64,000 nt of DNA from Limnohabitans sp. JirII-31 (GTDB lineage: Bacteria; Pseudomonadota; Gammaproteobacteria; Burkholderiales; Burkholderiaceae_C). Location of the stretch: positions 1 to 64,000 of the forward strand of contig NZ_NESA01000005.1 of NCBI RefSeq assembly GCF_002778315.1. The letters run 5' to 3'. The notes beneath the pieces are model-generated. The model saw only the letters and a program-made list of their open reading frames with translations, was not told the origin of the DNA and did no database searches. Made by a program: the position numbers and the translations under genes. This document shows positions 1 to 11,200 of this stretch, piece by piece (position 1 is the stretch's first letter; each line of letters starts with the position of its first letter).

Positions 1-127
1 TTGGTTCGATGACTACAATTCTTATCACCCGCACAGTGCGTTGGGATATTTGCCACCGACCGTGTTCAGGGAAAAACAATCGGTAACTTGAATATACCGA
101 CGGTACTGGATTACAGGGTCAAGACCA
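1..127 (+). mobile_element. Right end of an IS3-family insertion sequence (rest lies outside the window)
   Basis: The left edge encodes the last residues of an IS3-type transposase, followed by about 36 bp that would hold the right terminal repeat. Reading inward from position 127, the minus strand starts TGGTCTTGACCCTGTAATCC. IS3-family ends usually begin with TG and often carry a GACCC-like block. The exact boundary at 127 is inferred, because the left end is not in the window and no target duplication can be checked. The element abuts the 3' end of the giant repeat-protein gene, whose last codons lie inside this terminal sequence. Confidence 0.6.
2..91 (+). pseudogene. IS3-family transposase, C-terminal fragment cut by the window edge
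   Basis: The frame beginning at position 2 reads 29 residues to a TGA and contains DDYNSYHPHSALGYLPP. The sequence YN-x-x-HPHSALGY-x-P is the hallmark C-terminus of the DDE transposase (OrfB) of IS3-family elements. Upstream sequence is missing, so whether the element is intact cannot be judged. The partial state here is due to the window edge and not necessarily to decay. Confidence 0.8.
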
Positions 128-2477
128 ACGGGGGCTTGAAAGTCGCACTCACAAACCGCATTGAAATTGCTGAAGTGGAACCATCATCATGCAAAGAAAA
201 TGTTTGTATGCCATTAGTCAAGATAGTACTACCCAAAATGTCATAGCCATATTTACCATCACACACGGGAAAATACTTTAGTGTCATTGTTGGATATTGA
301 TTTGGCGGCACTTTTACATTCACATAAGCCGTTGCCCAAGTCTGCCCGCCATGCCCATCGTCTGACAAATAATCAAACGATGCAGTTCCCGTAAATCCCG
401 TCGTGGCTTGAAACTGCACTTGACCATTCACGATGGATGCATGACCGTTCGCGTGGTCTCTCACGGCACTGACGGTCAACGAGTCGCCATCCACATCGCT
501 GTCATTGCTGGTCAACTGATTGAAAGCAACCGTCACGGGTGTATTTTTATAAGTATCAAACTTGTCGTCCACGGCCACTGGCGCATCGTTCACTGCGGTG
601 ACAGGAATGACTGCTTGCACTACGGCTGATTCAGCCCCTGCGGCATCGCGCACTTTGTATTGAAACGATGCGTTGCCGTTGTAGTTGGCATTGGGCGTGA
701 ACACCACATTGCCATTGCCGTCCAAACTGACCGAGCCTCCCGAAGCATTGCCAACCCAGCTCAAACTCAATGCGCTGCTTGCATCATCAATGTCGCTGTC
801 GTTGGCCAACAGGGTCGATTTGTTGATGTAAAAAACCGCATCCTCGCTAGCGCCCGTCACGATTTCGCCTTGCGCCGTTGGTGCATCGTTCACGGCGCTG
901 ACAACAACCGTTGCGGTCACCGCATTGGATTCCAAACCATCAGGGTCTTTGACCCAGTAGGTGAATGTTGCATTGCCGTTGTAGTTGGTGTTCGGCGTGA
1001 ACACCACATGACCACTGGCATTCAAATAGGCCGTGCCGCCTGCGCCCGACAGAACGCGCGAAATGGTCAAGCTAGCTTGTGTGTTATCTACGTCTGTGTC
1101 GTTTTGCAGCAAGGCACTGCTCAATATCGTGAGCTGCTGATCTTCCACGTCCTGAACCGTCTCACCCGTTGCCACAGGCGCATCGTTCACGCTCAGCAGC
1201 GTGATCGTGGCGGTAGCAGATGCAGCGCCTCCATTGCCATCATCGACGGTGTAATCAAAGCTTGCCGTTCCGTAGTAGTTGGCGTCGGGTACAAACAAAA
1301 TCGTGCCATCGGCGTTGAGCGTCACGCTGCCGTGCCGTGCATTTGAAACGGCTTTGATGGTCAGCACTTGTCCGTCCGTTGCCGCATCCACGTCACTGTC
1401 GTTTTTAAGCAAGTCGCTCTGATTGAGCAGCAAATTTGAATCTTCCGATGAGCTGATGGTTTCGCCTGTTGCGACAGGCGCATCGTTGACAGCGGTGATG
1501 GTGAATGCTGCCGTTGCCTGTGACAAGGCACCACTTTGATCGCGCACCTGGTACACAAAGCTTGCCACCCCGTGGTAGTTGGCATCTGGCGTAAAAACAA
1601 TCTCGCCATTGACCAAGGCCACGGAGCCGTGCGTGGCGTTGCCCACCGCAGATACGGTCAAGACATCGTTCGTACCGCCCAATAAAGCATTGGTGCTATC
1701 CGCGTCGGTGTCGTTGGATAACAGTTTGGCAAAACTGATGTGCAACGCGTTGTCTTCCGCGCTACCGCTCAAGCTGTCATCGGATGCAACAGGTACGTCG
1801 TTGATCTGAGCCACATTGATCGACACGGTGCCTGTTGAAGTTCCGCCCGCACCATCGCTCACGGTGTATTGAAAACTTGCAACACCGAAATAGTTTGCAT
1901 CGGGCGTGAAAGCAATGCGTCGGCTGCCATCGGCTTGCGTAACGAACCCCACCGTGCCATGCGTGGCGTTGCTGACTGCGGTGATGCTCAGCACCTGACC
2001 ATCGGTTGCCACGTCTATATCGGTGTCGTTGGTTAGCAAATCAGAGGGGATAAACCAAAGCGTGGTGTCTTCGTTGGTACTGACTGTTTCGCCCGTCACA
2101 ACTGGCACATCATTGACGGCGTTAACGGTAATGCTCACGCTGGCGTCTGTGGTGCCGCCGTTGCCATCACTCACGGTGTAGGTGAAGCTGGCTGTGCCGT
2201 GGTAGTTGGCGTTGGGGATGAAGCGGATGTCGCCGTTGGCGAGCATGCTCACCGTGCCATTTGTCGCGCCTGATACGGCGGTGATGGTTAGCACTTGGCC
2301 GTCGGTGGCCGTGTCTACGTCGCTGTCGTTGTTTAAGAGTTGCGCCTGAGTGAAGGTCAACCCCACATCTTCGTCGGTACTGCTGAGCTCGCCCACCGTG
2401 ACGGGTGCATCGTTAACCGCTGCTAGGTTGATGGTGGCTAGGGCGGTGGCATGTCCCCCATTGCCGTCGCTCACCGT
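111..2477 (-). pseudogene. 3' part of the giant cadherin-like repeat gene, separated by an in-frame stop and ending in the IS
   Basis: This stretch continues in the same frame directly after the TAA at 2478-2480. It encodes about seven more cadherin-like/VCBS-like repeats of 95-100 residues, each with the pattern VNDAPV, a GE-x-EDT block, LLxNDSDVD and YTVSDGxGG. After the last repeat comes a short different segment, PTMTLKYFPVCDGKYGYD, and then a tail of about nine residues read from sequence that looks like the end of the neighbouring IS. Without the stop, the joined reading frame from 11756 to 111 would be 3,881 residues. No good ribosome binding site lies just after the stop, so this part is probably not translated alone. 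A natural C-terminal end, for example a type I secretion signal, is not visible and was probably removed by the IS. Confidence 0.8.
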
Positions 2478-5240
2478 TTAGTTGAAGCTCGCTACACCGT
2501 GGTAGTTGGCGTCTGGCGTGAACTGCACGGTTTGCGTGCCGTCTGCGTTGTTGATCAAACTCACAGCGCCGTGGGTCTGCCCGCTAATGCTGCTCACCGA
2601 ACTCAAGCTCAGGACTTGGCCATCGGTGATGGTGTCTACGTCACTGTCGTTGGCTAGCAGTTTGCTGGCTGCTATGTAGAGCGTGGTGTCTTCGTTGGTA
2701 CTTGTGCTTTCTCCTAGCACCACGGGTATGTCGTTGACCGCATTGACGGTGATGCTCACGCTGGCGTCTGTGGTGCCTCCGTTGCTGTCGCTCACGGTAT
2801 AGGTGAAGCTGGCTGCACCGTGGTAATTGGCGTTGGGGATGAAGCGGATGTCACCGTTGGCTAGCATGCTCACCGTGCCGTTGGTAGCCCCCGAGACTGC
2901 GGTGATGGTTAGCACTTGGCCGTCGGTAGCGGTATCTACGTCGCTGTCGTTGTTTAAGAGCTGTGCCTGGGTGAAGGTCAACCCGGTGTCTTCGTCTGTG
3001 CTGCTGGTCTCGCCCACCGTGACCGGTGCGTCGTTAACAGCTGCAACCGTCACCGTCGCCACGGCAGTGGCATAACCTCCGTTGCCGTCGCTCACGGTGT
3101 AGTTGAAGCTGGCTGTGCCATGGTAGTTGGCGTCTGGCGTGTACTGCACGGTTTGCGTGCCGTCTGCGTTGTTGACCAACGCCACCGTGCCATGGGTCTT
3201 GCCGCTGATGGTGCTGACTGAACTCAATGTGAGCACTTGGCCGTCTGTCGCTGTGTCCACGTCGCTGTCATTACTCAATAGGGTACTGACTGCGATATTG
3301 AGTGTGGTGTCTTCGCTGGTGCTGACCGTCTCTCCCAACACCACCGGCGTGTCGTTGACCGCGTTGACGGTAATGCTCACGCTGGCGTCTGTGGTGGCCC
3401 CGTTGCCGTCGCTCACGGTGTAGGTGAAGCTGGCTGTGCCGTGGTAGTTGGCGTTGGGGATGAATTGAATGTCTCCGCTGGCCAGCATGCTCACCGTGCC
3501 ATTTGTCGCGCCCGATACGGCGGTGATGCTCAATACCTGGCCATCTGTGGCGGTGTCCACATCGCTGTCATTGGCTAATAGGTCAGCTTGCGTGAACACG
3601 ATGGCGGTGTCTTCGTCTGTGCTGCTGGTCTCGCCCATCGTGACCGGTGCGTCGTTAACAGCGGCAACCGTCACCGTCGCCACGGCGGTGGCATAACCCC
3701 CGTTGCCGTCGCTCACGGTGTAGTTGAAACTGGCTGTGCCATGGTAGTTGGCGTCTGGCGTGTACTGCACGGTTTGCGTGCCGTCTGCGTTGCTGACCAA
3801 AGTCACTGTGCCGTGGGTTTTGCCATTGATGCTGCCGACAGCGCTCAAGCTCAGCACTTGGCCATCGGTGATGGTGTCTACGTCACTGTCGTTAGCCAGC
3901 AGCTTGCTGGCTGCTATGTTCAGCGTGGTGTCTTCGCTGGTGCTGACCGTCTCTCCCAGCACCCCCGGGGTGTCGTTGACCTCGTTGACGGTGATGCTCA
4001 CGCTGGCGTTGGTGGTGCCGCCGTTGCCGTCGCTCACGGTGTAGGTGAAGCTAGCTGTGCCGTGGTAGTTGGCGTTGGGGATGAATTGAATGTCTCCGCT
4101 GGCCAGCATGCTCACCGTGCCATTTGTCGCGCCCGATACGGCGGTGATGCTCAATACTTGGCCGTCTGTGGCGGTGTCCACATCGCTGTCATTGGCCAGC
4201 AATTCAGCTTGCGTCCATGTGATCGCGTTGTCTTCATCAATTTGGTCGGTTTCATCTGCTGTCACTGGCGCGTCGTTGACTGCTGACACCGTCACTGTTG
4301 CTGTTGAAGTGGCATAACCTCCATTGCCGTCGCTCACGGTGTAGTTGAAACTGGCTGTGCCGTGGTAGTTGGCATCTGGCGTGTACTGCACGGTTTGTGT
4401 GCCGTCTGCGTTGGTCACCAAACTGACCGTGCCATGGGTTTTGCCACTGATGCTGCTGACAGAGCTTAAGTTCAGCACTTGGCCGTCTGTGGCTGTGTCT
4501 ACATCGCTGTCGTTGCTCAACAGGGTACTGGCTGCGATGTTGAGGGTGATGTCTTCGCTGGTGCTGACCGTCTCTCCCAGCACCACCGGCGTGTCGTTGA
4601 CCGCGTTGACGGTAATGCTCACGCCGGCGTCTGTGGTGGCCCCGTTGCCGTCGCTCACGGTGTAGGTGAAACTGGCTGTGCCGTGGTAGTTGGCTGTGGG
4701 GATGAATTGAATGTCTCCGCTGGCCAGCATGCTCACCGTGCCATGAGTGGCGTCTGAGACAGCGGTGATGCTCAGCACCTGGCCATCTGTGGCTGTGTCT
4801 ACATCGCTGTCATTGGCCAGCAACTCAGCTTGCGTCCATGTGATCGCGTTGTCTTCGTCAATTTGGTCGGTTTCATCTGCTGTCACTGGCGCGTCGTTGA
4901 CGGCTGACACCGTCACTGTTGCTGTTGAAGTGGCATAACCTCCATTGCCGTCACTCACGGTGTAGTTGAAACTGGCTGTGCCATGGTAGTTGGCGTCTGG
5001 CGTGTACTGCACGGTTTGCGTGCCGTCTGCGTTGCTGACCAAAGCCACCGTGCCATGGGTTTTGCCACTGATGCTGCTAACCCCACTCAGGCTTAGCACT
5101 TGACCATCGGTGATGGTGTCCACATCGCTGTCGTTAGCGAGCAGCTTGCTGGCTGCTATGTTCAACGTAGTGTCTTCGTTGGTATTCGTAGACTCGCCTT
5201 GCACCACCGGGGTGTCGTTGACAGCCCCAATGCTTAAAGT
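2450..5240. repeat. Higher-order tandem array with a 621-bp period inside the giant gene
   Basis: Within the cadherin-like region, two alternating repeat types (one with ISGKTHGTVSLV, one with GATNGTVSMLA) form a two-domain unit of 207 residues. Equivalent points recur at 3127, 3748 and 4369, exactly 621 bp apart, and again at 3469 and 4090. Outside this array the repeats diverge more and lose the alternation. The array probably grew by unequal recombination, and its length may vary between strains. Confidence 0.85.
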
Positions 5241-8200
5241 CACCGTGTTCGTACTTGTGGCACCAAAAGTATCTGTCACCACATAGTCAAAAGTCGCTAA
5301 GCCGTGGTAGTTGGCATCCGGCAAAAACTCAATTTGCCCTGAACTCAACAAGCGCACTGTGCCGTGACTGGCATTGCCCACACTTTGCACTGACAGGCTG
5401 TCGGCATCGGTCAGCACATCGTTGTCGGTGTCGTTGGCCAATACATCCGCTTGTTCAAGAATGATGAGTGTGTCTTCCGTGCCATCAAAGCTGTCACTCT
5501 GACTGACTGGCGCGTCGTTGACGGCACTCACACCCGCCACAACAAACGCGGTGCTGGTGGCACCAGATACATCGGTTATTTCGTAACTGAACCTGACATT
5601 GCCGTGGTATTGCGCATCGGGCACGAGGTTGATCGTGCCATCTGTGTTGAGGGTGACAGTGCAATGCAGGGCGTCAAACACCCGACTGATGGTGAGGACG
5701 TCAGCATCGGTCGCAATATCGTTATCGGTGTCATTTGCTAACAGCTGTTTTGAGGTCAGCACGATGGCACTGTCTTCTTGGGTGACAAACACATCACCCA
5801 ACGCTTTCGGGCTATCGTTGACTGCAAGCACCGTCAAATTAACGCTCGCGTCTGTGGTGGCTCCGTTGCCGTCACTCACCGTGTAGGTGAAACTGGCTGT
5901 GCCGTGGTAGTTGGCGTCGGGAGTAAAGCGGATATCGCCATTGGCCAACATGCTCACCTTGCCATTTGTCGCGCCTGATACGGCGGTGATGGTTAGCACT
6001 TGGCCGTCGGTGGCGGTGTCTACATCGCTGTCGTTTTCTAAGAGTTTTGCTTGTGTGAAGGTCAACCACACATCTTCGTCTGTGCTGCTGGTCTCGCCCA
6101 CTGTCACCGGCGCATCGTTGACCGCTGCAAGGTTGATAGTCGCCACTGCGGTGGCGTACCCCCCGTTGCCATCACTCACCGTGTAGTTGAAGCTGGCTAC
6201 ACCGTGGTAATTGGCATCGGGGGCGAACTGCACAGTTTGCGTGCCGTCTGCGTTGTTGACCAAACTCACTGTGCCGTGGGTTTTGCCACTGATGCTGCTG
6301 ACAGCGCTCAAGCTCAGCACTTGGCCATCGGTGATGGTGTCTACGTCACTGTCGTTGTCAAGCAGTTTGCTGGCTGCTATATAGAGCGTGGTGTCTTCGT
6401 TGGTACTGGTGCTCTCGCCTTGCACCACCGGTGTGTCGTTGACTTCGTTGACGGTGATGCTCACGCTGGCGTTGGTGGTGCCGCCGTTGCCATCACTCAC
6501 GGTGTAGGTGAAGCTGGCTGCACCGTGGTAGTTGGCGTTGGGGATGAAGCTGATGTCGCCGTTGGCGAGCATGCTAACCGTACCATTGCTCGCGCCCGTG
6601 ACGGCGGTGATGCTCAATACCTGGCCGTCGGTGGCGGTGTCTACGTCGCTGTCATTTTTTAAGAGTTGTGCCTGGGTGAAGAAGATGGGAATATCTTCAT
6701 CCACACTGTCTGTATCTTGTTGGGTAACGGGAGCATCGTTCACGGCGCTGACGTCTACATTGACTGTGGCGGTGGTGCTGCCGTTGTTGCTTGCATCGTT
6801 GCCGTCGTTGACGATATAGGTGAATTGGGCACTGCCATGGAAATTGCTGTCCGGCACAAAGCGTATGCGTCCATCTGCCAACAAGGTTGCCGTGCCATTC
6901 TGTGCGGCGGCAATGCCTGTGATGCTTAGCACCTGACCATCGGTGACCGAGTCCACATCGCTGTCGTTGCTCAGCAAGTCTGCCACGTTGAAATAGATGG
7001 CTGTGTCTTCTTGTGTCTGCCCTGTTTCACCCTGCGTCACCGGTGCATCGTTGACAGCAGCAATCACCAGCGTCGTGCTGCCCGTGGTGCTCAAACCATA
7101 TTGGTCTGTCACGGTGTAGGTGAAGCTGGCCTCGCCATGGAAGTTGGTGTTGGGCATGAACACCACCACACCGTCGTTCAAGCTGACCTGCCCGTTCACC
7201 GCATCTGCAACCGCTGTGATGGTGAGTGCGGGTGCATTGGGGTCTGCGCTGGCGTTGGGGCTGCTGTCGTTGGCCAACAAAACGTCTTGGCTCAAGCGCA
7301 ACACTACGTCCTCGGTGCCGGGCAAAGTTTCGCCACTGACGACGGGGTAATCCAGTGTCACGTAAGTAGCGGCACTCGCGCTCACGCTGGACGTGGTGGA
7401 TGTTGCGTCTGTCGATGTTGCTGTTGCACTGCTGGTAGCAGACGTGCTGTCTGAACTGGCTTTGCTGCTGGTTGCGCTGCTGATCACCACCGCCTTGACC
7501 ACCACCACAGGTGCAGCCTCTGTCACAGGGCTGGCTGGCGTTGACGAAACAAAGGCAGGCGAGGACGTGCTACTGGATGTGGCTGCGGTTTGCACCGTCT
7601 GCACACCCTGCACCACCAGCACAGGAGCAGAGAACACCTCAGCCTGTTTGACGACCACTTCTGCTGGCGTGGATGGTGCAAGTGACGTGTTTGAGCTTGC
7701 GCCTGAAGTCGGCAAGGTGGTGGTGAACTGGTTGTTGGTGCTCACCGCGTTGGCGCTGTTGCTGCTTGGGTTGGTGTTGCTGCCAGCGCTGACCACATTG
7801 GCCTGCACCGCTGCCGCCTCTGCCGCACTGGCGGTGGCCCCTAAACCGACCGCGCCTAAAACCCCCAAACCCGCCGCCCCAAACATGCTGCTGCCAGCGC
7901 TCTCAATCATGTCTTGTGTGACAAGGCGAATTTCATTGGTCGACGACGCCTGGGTGCTGGGCACGAAGGCCAGCCGCGTCTCTGGGACGCGGATGCTGTT
8001 GGCAGCTGGGCTAGGTGTTGGAACTGCATCACTCTTGATTCGACTGTCGCCCGCCACAAAGGTGACCTGCGCGTTGGGCTTGACTGTGGCTTGGGTGGGT
8101 GCATCACTGACCACCCGCGCATCCCCAGCCGCGACGGTGCTTTGTGTGGTTTGATTTGCTGCTGCTTTGACGGGCCCAAAATTTGTGGCACCTGTCGCCG

Positions 8201-11200
8201 TTGTCTGTGTGGGTGCACCCTCCACATTGCCACCGCCTTGCCTGTGTGCTTCTTGCTCTGCGGTACCTTCCCAGTCGCCCGTGCGCAAGGCTTGCTGCTC
8301 ATAAGTTTGTTCGCGCTTGTCCACCCAGCGTGTGCCACCTTCATCGGTGATCTGCACTTGGCCTTGGTAGCCTTCGTGTTCCAAGACCGTGCCTGCGTCT
8401 AGGGTGCGCAGCGTACCGTCGGGGTTGACTTCTCGTATCTGCGTGAATTTGATGCCCTCTGTGTCTGCTTTGAGGGTTTGTGCTGTCAGCGCATCGGTGT
8501 GGCCGTCGGCATACGTCACCTCGCCTGTTTTGAAGTTGATGCTGCTGATGTGCTGGCTAGCCAAACTGCTGACTTCGTTGCCTGATTGAACACCGTCTTG
8601 GTTGACATCGACCCACAGTTTGATGGCGGCAAACGCCGGGTCGCTCTTGTCAATCGTTCCGTCCCCGTTCGCATCTAACCACTCGATGTTGTTGCGTTGC
8701 AAGTCTGCGTTGGCATTGGCCAGTCGTGCTGCGTCAGTGGGATTGCCTTCGCTGGTGTTGCCGCCTAAGTTCAAGATGTCGCGGGTTTCGATCAGACCGT
8801 TGCCATTAAAGTCAAGAACTAAAAGAGCTTGTAAGTTACCAGAGAAATCTTTTGCGGAAAATAACTGTGTTTTTTCTAAATACCCATCACCATCGACATC
8901 TCTTAACAACTCAATTGTCGAGGCAACCTCTCCTCGCGCATGTACCAACAGTGCGCCATAAGTTTGACTCTTAAAGTCTGCAGATTGTGATGCATCACCA
9001 TAAACTGCACTTGATCGAAGCTGGATGAGTGCATTGGCTTCGAGAACTGTTGTATCAGCACCTTGAAGTTGTTGCTCATGAATATCTGATTGCGTATTAA
9101 TCCAATGCTCTCGAATCGTCTCATATTCCCAAGATGTTTGAATACAACCATCTTGGCTTAACTTGTCATGTAGCTGCTCTCCGAACCCATTTAAATTGAT
9201 GGCTTGAAGCTTCTCTGTACCTTCATCTGAATAGCTTAAAAAATAAGCTCGGTCTCCATCAAATTTAATTTCTGGGAGCTTTGCTGGATTTAGTGCAACG
9301 TGATACTGATCCCATTGCAGCTCTGGTACGCCATCTAAGTTGAGCTTTCGATCAATCCGGTCGTTTAATAAGTCCACTTGTATTTGGGCTTGACTCAAAA
9401 TTTCCTGAGCATACATTTTGGCTATTTGCCCACCCAATCCGTTATTCCGGTTCTGTGCCGTTGCGTTACCTGCGCTATCCAATGTAATTTGAGCCGTCCC
9501 ACTAATTTCAACGCTGAGGTCACGTGCAACGTTCGTCACATCGTCAATACCGACATCTGCATGTTTTGTGATTGATTGGAATTTTTCAATATCAACAGCC
9601 CATTTAGGTTGGATACAGAAATGACCTTCTGCAAAGGATAAAAATCTTGTGGCTGATGCCCAAGAAAAGCTGTCTGTGTAACCTGTTAAGGCTCCATTTT
9701 TCTGGTCCCACTGCACGCTTGGTAGCGTCGAGGCATTCACACTAACGTGGAAACTTGTAAATACAGCAGGATCAACCCCTTGTGCGAATAGTGCTTCATC
9801 TATTGCCTGGTTACGCTGAGTGACTATTTGATTTAATCCATCAAGTAGCTGGTTTGCTACTGAAATTGCAGCATTGGCCCCCCCGCTTTGATCGATATCC
9901 ACCAAAGGAATAATTTCTCCATTGGCATTCCAGCCAAAATGCACAAGGCCTAAGGGCGGAGGTGGTGGATCGTCGTCGCCCCAGAGGCCGCCCAAAGCAC
10001 CACCGATAAACCCGCCAATGGCTCCACCAATAGCTGCTCCAATTGGCCCGCCCATGACAGCACCAATGTCTTCACCAATGTAGGTGCCCAACATCGTGCC
10101 TGCTGCAACTTCGGGGTTATCTTCAAAGTTGCGAATGGCCAATGCATAGCTCAGGTAAGGCACCGACTCGCCCGCAGCCGTGTTGCCAAAGGCCTCGTTC
10201 ATGGCGTTGTCCAGCGCACGGTCACTGACCACGTTGATGCCGTTGGCAATGATGAGGCTGTCTCCGCTTTGCAGGCCTTGCGCCAAACTGAGCCAGCCTG
10301 CGGCTGCGCCTAAGTCGCCGGGCAGGTTGTTGCCCGTGGCACCAAAGGCTTCTCCCAATTTGTCGGTGGCGTTATACAAGTTGACCAAGGCGCTGAGCTT
10401 GCCCACATCGCTCAAGTGGTCCCAGTTGTTGGCAGCCATGAGGCTGTTGAACAAGGCGCTGGCTTGTTGTTGGGCTTGGGTGTTGTACTGATCTTGGGTT
10501 AGAACGCTGCCTTGTTCGTTGATGTGTTGGTTGACTTCTACCGTGTTGCCACTGGCATCGATGGCGGTGGCTTTGAGGTTCAAGTCGCCTGATGACGAGT
10601 GAACAATCTCGCCCACGATGTCGCCGTCTGCGGTGGCTATCAATGCACCGCCACCGGGCAAGGTGTAGAAGGAGAGGGATTTGTCGTTGCCTAGCCCTAG
10701 CTTGTCCATCTGCGCCGCGAGTGCGTCTTGTTGCGCTGTCGTGAGGGTGTTGGCTTGCGTGTCTAGGTAGTGGGTGAAAGTGTTGGTGTTGGCATTGGTG
10801 GGGGCGGGTGTATCGGGTAACGTGCCGTTGGCGTCTGCCACCTGCACACCTTTGTCGGTAGGTAGTTTAGGGTTGCTGAACACATCAAGGAGGTTTTCGA
10901 AAACCTGCGCTGCATCGCTACCTGTTCTCAGTGCGTTGCTCACCTCACCTGTTGCGGGGTCGTATTGCTGCACTTGATCGCTGGTGCCTGTGCGCACTTG
11001 CACGATGCCCGTCTCAGGGTCGCGCTCCATCGTTTGACCTGGCCCTGCACTCAGCAGCACATGGCCGTCTTTGTCGAGCAGTTTGGCGGTAACTGTGGTT
11101 TGACCATTCGCTGTGGTGGATGTGCTGACTACGCTAGTGCCATCGGGGAGAGTGGCGTCGATGGCGTCGCCGGCAATACTCGCAGGCCGCTTGGCGATGA

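Noticed and set aside
2450..5240. CRISPR-like array
   Set aside because: The regular repeats are in-frame coding repeats of 621 bp within a protein gene, without short repeats and unique spacers.
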